A stretch of DNA of 64,000 nt. It comes from Falsirhodobacter halotolerans (GTDB lineage Bacteria > Pseudomonadota > Alphaproteobacteria > Rhodobacterales > Rhodobacteraceae). The position numbers and the translations under genes are program-made. Below are positions 29,285 to 38,377 of the stretch, piece after piece (positions within the stretch are counted from its first letter, which is position 1; every line of letters begins with the position of its first letter). The notes under the pieces were generated by a model. That model saw only the letters and a list, made by a program, of their open reading frames with translations. It had not been told where the DNA came from and made no database searches. The DNA lies in assembly GCF_022899245.1 (NCBI RefSeq), contig NZ_JALJAZ010000001.1, positions 837,501 to 901,500 on the forward strand, written 5' to 3'.

Positions 29285-30759
29285 TCAAATACTCCAACTA
29301 TATCGATGGCGGCTGGGTCGAGCCAGCGTCGGGGCGTTGGATGGATGCGGTCGAGCCGTTCTCTGGGAAGACGTGGGCCGAGGTCCCACGCTCGGACGCG
29401 ACCGACGCCGATCGGGCGGTGCGCGCGGCCCATGCCGCAATGGACAATCCCGACTGGGTGGGGCTGACCCCAACCGCGCGGGGCGCGCTGCTGCGCCGCT
29501 TTGCCGACTATATCCAAAGCAACTCCGACCGTCTGGTCGAGGTTGAACAGCGCGACAACGGCAAGCTGGTGGCCGAGGTCCGGGGCCAGGTCGCCAATAT
29601 GGCGCAGTGGCTTAATTACTATTCCGGTCTGTGCGACAAGGTTGGCGGCCACGTGGTTCCGATCAACAAGCCGGGCGTCTTCAATTATGTGAAATACGAA
29701 CCCATCGGCGTCGTCGTGGCGATCACCGCGTGGAACTCGCCCCTGTCGCTGACCGCATGGAAGCTTGCACCAGCGCTGGCGGCGGGGAATGCCATCGTCG
29801 TCAAGCCGTCCGAGTTCGCTTCGGCTTCGGTGCTGGAACTGGCGCGTCTTGCCGATGAAGCCGGGATGCCGAAGGGGGTGATCAACGTGGTGACGGGGAT
29901 GGGCGACGAAGTGGGCGAGGCGCTCGTCTCTCACCCCCTGACCGCCAAGATCGCCTTCACCGGGGGTGAGGCAGGTGGGAGGCACGTCGCCATGGCGGCG
30001 GCTCGTTATTTCAAGCCGGTGACGCTGGAGCTTGGAGGGAAGTCGCCCAATATCATCTTCGATGATTGCGATTTGGACCAGGCCGTCAAGGGGGCCATCG
30101 CAGGCATCTTCGCCGCCGCAGGCCAGACCTGCATGGCCGGCAGCCGGGTGCTTGTCCAGAAAAGCGTTCTGGAACCATTTCTTGAAGCCTTCACCGCCGC
30201 GACCGAGGCAGCCCGGATTGGCGATCCGGCAGATCCGGACACCCAAATCGGGCCGATCTGCACCCGACCCCAATTCGACAAAATCCTTTCGATGATCGCC
30301 ATGGCGCAGGAAGACGGCGCACGCCTGGTAACCGGGGGCGATATCGTGAGCGGGCCCGGTCTGGGTCAGGGACAGTTCATCCGCCCCACGATCCTGACCG
30401 ATGTTACAAACGACATGCGCATCGCGCGACAGGAGGTCTTCGGCCCCGTGGCCAGTGTCATTGCCTTCGACACCGAGGAAGAGGCCTATGCTATCGCCAA
30501 TGATACCGATTATGGTCTTGCCGCCGCCGTCTGGACCCGCGATCTGGCGCGCGCCATGCGGGCCGTCGACCGTATCCGCGCGGGCACCGTGTGGGTGAAC
30601 AATTACCGCACCACCAGTTTCGCAACCCCGTTCGGCGGCTACAAGCAATCGGGCCTGGGGCGTGAGGGCGGGGTGGACGCCTTCAAGGATTATCTGGAGA
30701 CAAAAAGCGTTTGGATCACCCCCGAACCCAACCGTGCCAACCCCTTCGTTCTGGGATAA
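29281..30759 (+). CDS. NAD(P)-dependent aldehyde dehydrogenase
   Basis: The 492-residue ALDH-superfamily enzyme oxidises an aldehyde to an acid. Conserved elements are ITAWNSPLSLTAWKLAPALA (about 148, with the oxyanion Asn), TLELGGKSPNIIFDD (general base Glu, about 249), AAGQTCMAGSRVLV (nucleophile Cys, about 283) and GPVASVIAFDTEEEA. It is translationally coupled to tctA, so it acts on a compound brought in by, or derived from, the TctABC substrate. Confidence 0.92.
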   Translation: MIKYSNYIDGGWVEPASGRWMDAVEPFSGKTWAEVPRSDATDADRAVRAAHAAMDNPDWVGLTPTARGALLRRFADYIQSNSDRLVEVEQRDNGKLVAEVRGQVANMAQWLNYYSGLCDKVGGHVVPINKPGVFNYVKYEPIGVVVAITAWNSPLSLTAWKLAPALAAGNAIVVKPSEFASASVLELARLADEAGMPKGVINVVTGMGDEVGEALVSHPLTAKIAFTGGEAGGRHVAMAAARYFKPVTLELGGKSPNIIFDDCDLDQAVKGAIAGIFAAAGQTCMAGSRVLVQKSVLEPFLEAFTAATEAARIGDPADPDTQIGPICTRPQFDKILSMIAMAQEDGARLVTGGDIVSGPGLGQGQFIRPTILTDVTNDMRIARQEVFGPVASVIAFDTEEEAYAIANDTDYGLAAAVWTRDLARAMRAVDRIRAGTVWVNNYRTTSFATPFGGYKQSGLGREGGVDAFKDYLETKSVWITPEPNRANPFVLG

Positions 30760-30763
30760 GTCG

Positions 30764-31882
30764 ATGAAAATTCCTGAATATTCCCGAGCGGCGGTGCTGC
30801 GCCGATACAGTGCCCCTTTGAAGATCGAGAACGTGCCCATTCCGCAAGTGATTGAACCGGGGGCCATCCTTGTGAAAACCGATTGCTGCACCATCTGCGG
30901 CACCGACGTTCATCTTTCTAACGGTGGCCTGGCGCGACCGGTCGAACTGCCGGTAATCGTCGGCCACGAAATGACCGGCTCGATCGTGGCGTTCGGGTCG
31001 GGGGCCGAACGCGACAGCGTCGGACAGGATCTGCGCATTGGCGACCGCATCGTCTGGACCCGGACCAATTGCGGCCACTGCTACATGTGCACCGTCGCGG
31101 CCAAACCAACTCTCTGCCAAAACGCCCGCGCCTACATGTATGAGACGATGGAACGCGCGCCCTACCTTCTTGGCGGCTTTTCGGACTATGTCTATGTTCT
31201 GCCGGAATCGGGGCGGGTGAAGGTGCCGGAAAGTGTGGCCAGCCCTCTAGCCAGCATGGCCAGTTGCGCCTTCCGGTCGGTCATTCATGCGGTCGAGGAA
31301 CTTGGCGAGGTCCGGCATACTGATACCGTCGTGGTTCAGGGCACCGGTCCGCTTGGTTTGTTGGCGACGGGCGTGGCCCGGATGTCGGGCGCGCGCCGCG
31401 TGATTGCGATCGGCGCCCCGGATGGCCGCCTTGATCTGGCGCGGGATTTCGGGGCAGACGACGTGCTGTCGGTCGAAAGGACGTCGGCCGAGGAACGACG
31501 TGCCTTCGTGCTGGACGCCACCGGTGGACGAGGCGCCGACGTGGTGATGGAATTTGCAGGTAACCCCCACGCGTTCACGGAAGGTCTGCATCTGGCGCGT
31601 CGCGGCGGCAGCTATCTGCTGGTGGGTCAACTAGGTCAGGGCGAAGTGACGATCAAGCCGTCCACCTTCGTCAACCGCAACCTTCGGGTTTTGGGATCGC
31701 TTGCCGGCGGTGCCAAGGATTACTGGGCGGCGATGGAGTTCATCCGCCGCCACGGAACCGATTTGCCATTTGGGCGTCTGATCTCGAACAGCTATGGTCT
31801 TGACCAAGTCAATGATGCCCTGACTGCCATGAGGAACCAGACCGAGGTCAAACCCGTCATCACCTTCGGGAACATGGCATGA
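30764..31882 (+). CDS. Zinc-binding alcohol dehydrogenase (MDR family)
   Basis: A 372-residue medium-chain dehydrogenase. The catalytic zinc site is indicated by CTICGTDVH (about 40) and VGHEMTGSI (about 66), and the structural zinc site by four Cys in NCGHCYMC and TLCQN (about 101-120). The Rossmann motif is VVVQGTGPLGLLATGVARM (about 188). The ATG at 30764 follows the aldehyde dehydrogenase stop by 4 bases. It presumably makes the aldehyde used by that enzyme, or reduces it. The end overlaps the CoA-transferase start by four bases. Confidence 0.92.
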   Translation: MKIPEYSRAAVLRRYSAPLKIENVPIPQVIEPGAILVKTDCCTICGTDVHLSNGGLARPVELPVIVGHEMTGSIVAFGSGAERDSVGQDLRIGDRIVWTRTNCGHCYMCTVAAKPTLCQNARAYMYETMERAPYLLGGFSDYVYVLPESGRVKVPESVASPLASMASCAFRSVIHAVEELGEVRHTDTVVVQGTGPLGLLATGVARMSGARRVIAIGAPDGRLDLARDFGADDVLSVERTSAEERRAFVLDATGGRGADVVMEFAGNPHAFTEGLHLARRGGSYLLVGQLGQGEVTIKPSTFVNRNLRVLGSLAGGAKDYWAAMEFIRRHGTDLPFGRLISNSYGLDQVNDALTAMRNQTEVKPVITFGNMA

Positions 31883-33063
31883 CCTCGCAAAGCCGATCCG
31901 TCTCCCCCCTTTCGGGCATCCGGGTTCTGGACATGACGAACGTGCTGGCGGGCCCGTTCGCGTGCCAGCAGCTGGCGCATCTGGGGGCCGAGGTCATCAA
32001 GATCGAGATCCCGGGGCGCGGCGACCTTGCCCGTCAGTTGGGCGCATCGCGGGATCTGTCGGCCGATCTGATGGGCGTGTCCTTTCTGGCGCAGAATGCC
32101 GGGAAAGGGTCGGTGGAACTCGATCTGAAGACCGACGAGGGCAAGGCCGATTTTCTGGCCCTGGTCGCAACCTCCGATGTCGTGGTGGAGAATTTCCGCC
32201 CCGGCGTGATGGATCGGCTGGGACTGGGATGGGAGGTGCTGCGCGCCCGCAAGCCCGATCTCGTCTATTGCGCCATTTCGGGCTTCGGTCAGACGGGTCC
32301 ATGGGCGAACCGCCCGGCCTATGACCAGATCATCCAGGGGGCCGCCGGGGTCATGGCCGTCACCGGCACGCCCGAGGTGACCCCGCTGCGCGTCGGCTTT
32401 CCCGTGGCGGACACGATCGGCGGGCTGACCGCCGCCATGTCGATCTGCGCTGCCCTGGCCGATCGTGGCGAGGCGCGGTTCATCGACGTGTCCATGCTGG
32501 AGGCGACGGTGGCGACGATGGGCTGGGCCGTGTCGAACTGGCTGGTGGCGGGGGTGCCGCCGGCGGTGATCGGCAACGAGAACATGACGGCGGCCCCCTC
32601 CGGCGCGTTTCAGACGCGCGACGGGCTTTTGAACATCGCCGCCAACGAACATCGCCAGTGGGAGGCGCTGTGCCGCCATATCGGCTGCGACCATCTGCTG
32701 ACCCATCCCGATTACCGCCAGCGCGAGGATCGCAAGGCCAACCGCGATGCCCTGCGGGGGGAGATCGAGGCGGCGCTGGCCCGCAAATCCGCCCGCGAGT
32801 GGGAGGCGGAGCTGAACCCGATCGGCGTGCCGAGCGGCGCGGTCCTGAAGGTCGAGGAGGTTCTGGCCTCCGAACACCTGTCCCAACGCGGGCTCGTCCA
32901 CGACTTCGGGCCCATGGAGGGGGTCGCGGGGCAACGGCTGTCGCTGGTCGCCTCGCCCGTGACCATCAACGGCCAGCGGCCATGCGTCGCCGCCCCGCCG
33001 CCGCGGCTGGGTCAGGACACCGAACGATACCTGCGCGGGCGGGACAAGGAGAAAACACGATGA
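31879..33063 (+). CDS. CoA-transferase, class III (CaiB/BaiF family)
   Basis: The 394-residue protein opens with PLSGIRVLDMTNVLAGPFAC, typical of family III CoA-transferases. The catalytic Asp is expected in RPAYDQIIQGAAGVMAVTG (about 149). HLGAEVIKIEIPGRGD and LLNIAANEHRQWEALCRHIG are further family segments. It would move CoA from a donor such as succinyl-CoA to a carboxylic acid. Coupling by ATGA to the citryl-CoA-lyase-like gene suggests the acceptor is cleaved next as its CoA thioester. Confidence 0.92.
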   Translation: MTSQSRSVSPLSGIRVLDMTNVLAGPFACQQLAHLGAEVIKIEIPGRGDLARQLGASRDLSADLMGVSFLAQNAGKGSVELDLKTDEGKADFLALVATSDVVVENFRPGVMDRLGLGWEVLRARKPDLVYCAISGFGQTGPWANRPAYDQIIQGAAGVMAVTGTPEVTPLRVGFPVADTIGGLTAAMSICAALADRGEARFIDVSMLEATVATMGWAVSNWLVAGVPPAVIGNENMTAAPSGAFQTRDGLLNIAANEHRQWEALCRHIGCDHLLTHPDYRQREDRKANRDALRGEIEAALARKSAREWEAELNPIGVPSGAVLKVEEVLASEHLSQRGLVHDFGPMEGVAGQRLSLVASPVTINGQRPCVAAPPPRLGQDTERYLRGRDKEKTR

Positions 33064-33848
33064 CCGACCCCTCCGTAGAGGACTGGTGGACGACCTCGAT
33101 CATCCGGATGGAGCCGGGCGTGATCGAGTTCCGCGACCGCCCCATCGAGGATCTGATCGGCACGGTCAGCTTTCCGCAGATGATCTGGCTGATGCTGCGG
33201 GGCGATCTGCCGACCCCCGGTCAGGCCAGACTGCTCGAGGCGGCGCTGGTCGCCTCGGTCGATCACGGGCCGCAGGCCCCGTCGATCGCCATTGCGCGCA
33301 TGGCCGTCACCTGCGGGGTGGGGCTGAACAACGCGATGGCCTCGGCGGTGAACGTGCTGGGGGATGTCCATGGCGGCGCGGGGGAACAATTGGTGGAGCT
33401 GTTCGGCCGGATCGACCGGGCGGGCGGACCCGCGGCAGTGCCGGAGGCGCTGAAGGCCCATCGCGCCGAACACGGCAAGTTCGTTCCGGGGTTCGGGCAC
33501 CGGTTCCACAAGGACGGCGACCCGCGCGCGCCGCGCCTTCTGGGCCTGGTCGACGATCTTGCGGCCCAGGGAGAGATTTCCGGCCGGTTCGCCGCCATCG
33601 CCCGGGCCATCGAGGCCGAGCTTGCGCGAGGAAAACCCCGGGGCGTGCCGATGAACATCGACGGCGCCACGGCGGTGATCTTCGCCGAACTGGGATTTGC
33701 CGCCCCGCTTGCGCGCGGCATCTTCTGCCTGTCCCGCTCGGTCGGCATTCTGGCCCATGCCTGGGAACAGAGCCAGCAGGGTGGCCGCAACAAGGGGCCG
33801 ATGCCGCCAAACTATCTTTGGACCTATGGCGGGGCGCCGGGCGCGTGA
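33060..33848 (+). CDS. Citryl-CoA lyase-like protein (citrate synthase fold)
   Basis: A 262-residue short citrate-synthase-family protein. Active-site elements visible are LGDVHGGAGEQLVELF (first His, about 103), VPGFGHRFHKDGDPRA (second His, about 141) and NIDGATAVIFAELGF (Asp, about 200). The length matches stand-alone citryl-CoA lyases rather than citrate synthases (about 430). With the CoA-transferase it could activate and split citrate or a related tricarboxylate into acetyl-CoA (or analogue) and a keto acid. Its start overlaps the transferase stop. Confidence 0.83.
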   Translation: MTDPSVEDWWTTSIIRMEPGVIEFRDRPIEDLIGTVSFPQMIWLMLRGDLPTPGQARLLEAALVASVDHGPQAPSIAIARMAVTCGVGLNNAMASAVNVLGDVHGGAGEQLVELFGRIDRAGGPAAVPEALKAHRAEHGKFVPGFGHRFHKDGDPRAPRLLGLVDDLAAQGEISGRFAAIARAIEAELARGKPRGVPMNIDGATAVIFAELGFAAPLARGIFCLSRSVGILAHAWEQSQQGGRNKGPMPPNYLWTYGGAPGA

Positions 33849-33855
33849 CGGCCCG

Positions 33856-33955
33856 CTACAGCCGACCCACGATCCTGTCCGCCACACGCAGGGCATTCGC
33901 GATGATGGTCAGCGTCGGGTTCACCGCACCGATCGACGGGAAAAAGCTGGCTGCA
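33856..33955 (-). pseudogene. GMC oxidoreductase, C-terminal remnant
   Basis: On the minus strand the last 30 codons before the stop at 33856 read SFFPSIGAVNPTLTIIANAL then RVADRIVGRL. This is the conserved end of choline-dehydrogenase-type GMC flavoproteins, including the active-site NP pair. Homology is lost upstream of about 33955-33995, close to the insertion sequence starting at 34087. The other 500 or so residues are not in the window. Confidence 0.75.
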
Positions 33956-34165
33956 GATTGGCACGCAGAACTGATCGGGTTAAGGGCATGGTTCCATTGC
34001 AAACTAAGTCATGTGAATCATCCTCCGACGTGGTGAGCGAAGGGGGCAACGAAGTGATCCACATCTGCTCACCATTTTACACAGAGTGACCTACTCCCTG
34101 GAAATCAGACAGTGACGGAAGCTACGATCTGACGTTTGCTGGTCTTCATGACGAGGAGATCAGGG

Positions 34166-34508
34166 ATGCGGAAACGCAGGAAACCATGACGCGGGCTTCA
34201 AGGCTTGGGTTGCGCTCATGGCCGTGAAGGGCGAGCGCACGGTGTCGAAGCTGGCCGCCGAATACGGCGTGCATCCGACGATGATCCATCAGTGGAAGAA
34301 ATCGCTGCTCGACGGGGCTGCGGATATCTTCGAGCGCGGCGGCAAGAAGCCTGCGACGGAGGTGGATGAAGAGACGGTCCGGTCATTGCATGCCAAGATC
34401 GGGGAGCTGGCTGTCGCCAACGATCCTCCGCAAGGCCTACGCGGCCCCACTGGGGCCACGGTCCTTCCTCCGATGTCACGAAAGCTCAAGCCGTGGACCG
34501 TAAAGTGA
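34166..34508 (+). pseudogene. IS3 OrfA (helix-turn-helix transposase subunit), frameshifted
   Basis: The first codons (ATG at 34166, MRKRR) are put out of frame by one extra A near 34178; correcting it gives NHDAGFKAWVALMAVKGERT, the usual OrfA start. The open part from 34218 contains VSKLAAEYGVHPTMIHQWKK and EETVRSLHAKIGELAVAND. Where relatives read straight into SRKLKPW, about 50 extra bases (about 34425-34475) interrupt the frame; they include a small palindrome GGCCCCACTGGGGCC. Confidence 0.85.
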
Positions 34509-34511
34509 GGC

Positions 34512-35361
34512 GTGGGATGGTCGAACGGAACCATCCTGCGCTGTCGATCGGGGACGCAGTGCCGCCTGCTGTCGATCTCGCGCTCGTCGTTCTACCACGA
34601 GCCTGCGGGCGAGACGGATCAGAACCTCAGCCTGATGCGGCTAATCGACCGACAGTTCCTCGACACGCCGTTCTATGGGGTTCGCCAGATGACCTGGCAC
34701 CTGCAGAACGAGGGGCATCGCGTGAACCAGAAGCGCATCCGGCGGCTGATGCGTGGCAGAGCGCCTGATGCCGATCTATCAGAAGCCCAACACCAGCAAG
34801 CCGAGGAAGGGACACAAGACCTATCCCTATTCGCTGGGCGGACTGCGGGTCCATCGCCCCGGCCAGGTCTGGTGCGCCGATATCACCTGGCTGCCGATGC
34901 GGAGCGGCTTTTTGTATCTGGTTGCCATCATGGACTGGTTCACGCGCAAGGTGCTGGCGTGGCGAATATCGAATACGTTGGAGGCTGACCTTTGCGTCGA
35001 AGCGCTGAACGAGGCCATCCACCGCTTCGGCGCGCCCACGATCATGAACACCGATCAGGGCAACCAGTTCACGTCCTTCGCTTGGGCAGATCGGCTGAAG
35101 CGCGTCGGCACCCGCATCTCGATGGACGGCAAGGGGCGGTGCATCGACAATGCCGTCATCGAGCGCCTGTGGCGATCGCTGTAGTATGAATGCGTCTCCC
35201 TGCATGCTTGGGACACAGGGTCTCAGGCAAAGGCTGCCACCGGAGCTTGGGTCCCCTTCTATAACCATCGCCGGTCACACACTGCCCATGGCGGGCTGCC
35301 CCCCGCCGTGGTCTACTTCAACAGAACCGAAACCGACCGGCAGGCAGAGGCAATCGCTTAA
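34512..35361 (+). pseudogene. IS3 OrfB (DDE integrase-type transposase), frameshifted with internal stop
   Basis: The N-terminal part (SISRSSFYHEPAGETDQN, FYGVRQMTWHLQNEGHRVNQ) shifts frame near 34770. The integrase core follows with VWCADITWLPMRSGFLYLVA (first Asp), IMNTDQGNQFTSFAW (second Asp) and IDNAVIERLWRSL (Glu region). A TAG at 35182-35184 interrupts RSL-stop-YECVS. The rest (FYNHRRSHTAHGG and AVVYFNRTETDRQAEAIA) runs to a TAA at 35359. Confidence 0.9.
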
Positions 35362-35400
35362 ATATCCCCAAAAACTGTCAAAAGATCGGGGAGTAGTTCA

Positions 35401-35603
35401 CAACATGGGTATCGGCGGCATAACACCTGCACAAAAAACTGAGAATGGCTGCGTGAGTTTTAGGGCCAAACCCCGGTAAAACCGGGAGGAGTACCAGCCA
35501 ACCGTTCTGCGCGCGATGCGTAGGCATAAGACCGTCGACAATCCGGCACCGCGCAAACGCGCGAATGGGCGATCGGGTTGGGGCGCGGATGTCGAACGGC
35601 GAT
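35401..35603. other. Non-coding stretch after the IS, with a small hairpin
   Basis: About 200 bases between the IS right end and the amidase stop. It contains CCCGGT and ACCGGG around AAA near 35472-35486, a short stem that could end transcription from either side. No protein similarity was recognised; it may be old mobile-element debris. Confidence 0.4.
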
Positions 35604-36986
35604 CTAAAATATTCCCGTGGGTGCGGTAAGGCGCGCCTCATATCCCAGCCCGAAGCCCAGAAGTTCGCGATCCCCGCGTGGACGACCGATCAGTTGCAGC
35701 CCGACCGGCATTCCGTCCACGAACCCTGCCGGAACATTCAGGACCGGACAGCCGGACAAGGTGGCGGGGGCGACCACCTCCATCCATCGATGATAACTGT
35801 CCATCCGGCGCCCGGCGATGGATTTCGGCCAGTCATGCCCGATGGCGAACGGATGCACCTGCGCCGACGGCAGGGCCAGAATGTCGAACCGGTCGAACAG
35901 GGACAGGATGCGCGCATACCATTTCGCCCGCGTCATGCTCGCCTGGAGTATATCGTTCGCCGTAAGGGCGAGGAACCCCTCGACTTCCCACCGGGCTTCC
36001 GGTTTCAAGAGCGCCCTTTTTGCCAAATCGGCGTGAAGCGGGGACAGGCGGGCGGAGAGATTGAAGTGCCGCAGCGTCACGAACGCCTGCCACAATTCTT
36101 CGAAATCCGTGTCCGGGGTGACAGCCTCCATCCGACTTGTGGCCAGGGCATTCTCGCATGTTGCCAAGATCCCATCCTCGAACGGAAGATGCCCGCCCAG
36201 ATCACCCAGCCATCCGACACGGCACTGCGCGAAATCCCTTGGGGTGATCGACAGATCCTGATCGGGCAGGCTGAGGGGGGCGCGAGGGTCATAGCCCGCC
36301 TGAACCGTCAGCAGCAGATGCAGGTCGCGGATGTTTCGCGCCATGGGACCGTCCGTCGCCAATTGCCCGAAGAACGGATCCGCCGACGGGACGGCCGGGA
36401 CCAATCCTTGGGAAGGGCGATAGCCGAAGATGTTGTTCCAGCCGGCGGGATTTCGCAACGACCCGCCAAAATCGCTGCCGTCGGCCATGGGCACCAGACC
36501 AAGCGCCACCGCCACGGCTGCGCCCCCGCTGGACCCGCCCGCGCTGCGCGTAGAGTCGAACGCGTTCCCGGTCGCGCCGAACACCGTGTTATAGGTGTGC
36601 GATCCCAGCCCGAATTCCGGCGTGTTCGTCTTGCCGATGATGATGGCCCCCGCCTTCCGGATGCGCGCTACATGCAGGGCGTCGGACGTCGGAATATCCT
36701 CGGCGAACAACGGCGAGCCCATCGTGGTGCGAAGGCCCTTGGTCTGGCTCAGGTCCTTGATCGCGAAGGGCAGGCCGTGAAGAGGGCCCGCGGAAGGGGC
36801 GGCATCCGCCTGCCGCGCCTCCTCCACCACCTCCGCCAAGGGGCGCAACGATACGATGGCGTTATGCACGGGGTTCAGGCGGGCGATGCGGTCGTAGACC
36901 GCTTCGACCAGCCGGGCGGAGGTCAGGCTCCCCTCGCGCAACCGTTGCAGGAGGATATGGGCGGGCAGGGTGGGCAGATCGGACAT
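35604..36986 (-). CDS. Amidase (amidase-signature family)
   Basis: A 460-residue Ser-Ser-Lys amidase. The catalytic Lys lies in LPFAIKDLSQTKG (about 76), the cis-Ser in SAGGSSGGAAVAVALG and the nucleophilic Ser in GSDFGGSLRNPAGW (about 171). The start at 36986 gives the normal family N-terminus (LPAHILLQRLREGSLTSARL). It is the last gene of a pair with the M20 hydrolase at 37024, 37 bases apart. It would hydrolyse an aliphatic or aryl amide; no specific substrate can be named. Confidence 0.9.
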   Translation of the reverse strand: MSDLPTLPAHILLQRLREGSLTSARLVEAVYDRIARLNPVHNAIVSLRPLAEVVEEARQADAAPSAGPLHGLPFAIKDLSQTKGLRTTMGSPLFAEDIPTSDALHVARIRKAGAIIIGKTNTPEFGLGSHTYNTVFGATGNAFDSTRSAGGSSGGAAVAVALGLVPMADGSDFGGSLRNPAGWNNIFGYRPSQGLVPAVPSADPFFGQLATDGPMARNIRDLHLLLTVQAGYDPRAPLSLPDQDLSITPRDFAQCRVGWLGDLGGHLPFEDGILATCENALATSRMEAVTPDTDFEELWQAFVTLRHFNLSARLSPLHADLAKRALLKPEARWEVEGFLALTANDILQASMTRAKWYARILSLFDRFDILALPSAQVHPFAIGHDWPKSIAGRRMDSYHRWMEVVAPATLSGCPVLNVPAGFVDGMPVGLQLIGRPRGDRELLGFGLGYEARLTAPTGIF

Positions 36987-37023
36987 GGTGTTCCCGGATG
37001 GTGATGGCAGGAGGGTGGGGGCC

Positions 37024-38184
37024 TTAGCCCGCCGCGCCCCGCGTTTCGACCAGACGCGCCAGAAGGCTCGCGCCAAGGGGCAGGGCCGCATCGTCGAACA
37101 CGAAGCCGGGATTGTGCAGCGGCACCGTCCCGCCATGCCCCAAGGTGCAGTAGGCCCCCGGCACGATGCGCAGCATGTCGGCCATGTCCTCCGACCCCAT
37201 TTGCAGCCCATCCTTCAGACCGGCCTTGTCCATGCCCACCACGTCCCGCGCGGCGGTGACCAGATCGTCGGCACGGGCGGGGTCGTTCATCAGCACGTCG
37301 AACACGTTGCGGATCGAGACGTCGATCTCCACCTCATGCGCGATGGCAAAGCCCTGACAGATCGCGCGGATGCGGCGGGCGATCAGCTCCTCGTCCGCGG
37401 TGTCGAAATAACGCACGGTCCCCGACAGCCGCGCCGTTTCCGGAATGACGTTATAGGCCGCGCCCGCGTGGAACTGGGTGATCGACACGACGGCGGGTTT
37501 CGTGGGGTCCATGTTTCGCGCGACGATGCCCTGGATTTCCTTGACGATCCCCGCGCCGATGACGACCGGATCGCGGCTGACCTGCGGCATGGCCCCGTGG
37601 CTGCCGACGCCCTTGATGTCGATGTCGAAGAAATCCGCCCCCGCCATCGCCGCCCCCGGCTTCACCCCGATCACCCCATGATCGTGATAGGGGGAGTTGT
37701 GAAGCCCATAAAGCTCGTCACAGGGAAAGCGGTCGAACAGCCCGTCCGCGATCATCGCGCGCGCGCCGCCCAAGCCTTCCTCGGCCGGTTGGAAGATGAA
37801 CACCGCCGTGCCCGCGAAATCCCGCGTTTCGGCCAGATAGCGGGCGGCCCCCAGCAGCATCGTCGTATGCGCGTCGTGGCCGCAGGCGTGCATGACGCCG
37901 GGCGTGCGGGAGGCGTAGGGCAGGTTCGTCATCTCGTCGATCGGCAGCGCGTCCATGTCGGCCCGCAAACCGATCCGGCGTCCGGGACGAGCGCCGTGCA
38001 GCACCCCCACCACACCCGTCTTGCCGATGCCCCGCGTCACCTCGATCCCCCATCCGGTCAGCAGATCGGCCACGAGGGCCGAGGTCCGCACCTCCTCGAA
38101 CCCCAGTTCGGGATGGGCGTGGATGTCGCGGCGAATTGCGGTCAGGTCGTCGGCAAACGCGTCGATATGGTCGAGGGGGGGCAT
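37024..38184 (-). CDS. M20-family amidohydrolase (hippurate hydrolase/IAA-amino-acid hydrolase type)
   Basis: A 386-residue zinc hydrolase of the AbgA/HipO type. The motif MHACGHDAHTTMLLGAARYL (about 99) provides the metal ligands, with FQPAEEGLGGARAMI (about 131, general base Glu) and GLHNSPYHDHG following. It should split N-acyl amino acids or N-acyl amides. It is upstream of the amidase on the minus strand and divergent from the gamma-glutamyltransferase homologue at 38378. Confidence 0.92.
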   Translation of the reverse strand: MPPLDHIDAFADDLTAIRRDIHAHPELGFEEVRTSALVADLLTGWGIEVTRGIGKTGVVGVLHGARPGRRIGLRADMDALPIDEMTNLPYASRTPGVMHACGHDAHTTMLLGAARYLAETRDFAGTAVFIFQPAEEGLGGARAMIADGLFDRFPCDELYGLHNSPYHDHGVIGVKPGAAMAGADFFDIDIKGVGSHGAMPQVSRDPVVIGAGIVKEIQGIVARNMDPTKPAVVSITQFHAGAAYNVIPETARLSGTVRYFDTADEELIARRIRAICQGFAIAHEVEIDVSIRNVFDVLMNDPARADDLVTAARDVVGMDKAGLKDGLQMGSEDMADMLRIVPGAYCTLGHGGTVPLHNPGFVFDDAALPLGASLLARLVETRGAAG

Positions 38185-38377
38185 GGCGTATCCTATGCTG
38201 TGATGATGTCACGGGACACCATTCGACATGGTCCGTGCAACCCTCTCGTGGTCTCCATGCCGCCCCCATCGGCCGATGCCCAAATTGCGGGCGCGGGCGC
38301 GTCTTGATTGGGCACTGGGCAGTCCCGAGCGGGGCGGGGGCGATTTGGCCTTGTCCGTGCCGGAGGGGGGGCTTTGT

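Larger units (their letters stand above)
34087..35400 (+). mobile_element. Degenerate IS3-family insertion sequence
   Basis: The left end TGACCTACTCCC (from 34087) and the reverse complement of the right end, TGAACTACTCCCC (ending 35400), form imperfect terminal inverted repeats whose similarity extends to a shared GACAG. Two transposase frames lie between, as in IS3 elements. Both are broken by frameshifts and a stop, so the copy is inactive by itself. The flanking bases do not show a convincing target duplication. It separates the GMC remnant from the amidase region. Confidence 0.88.

Noticed and set aside
34081-35406. Target-site duplication flanking the IS3 element
   Set aside because: The 3-5 bases on the left (ACAGAG side) and right (CAACAT side) do not match.
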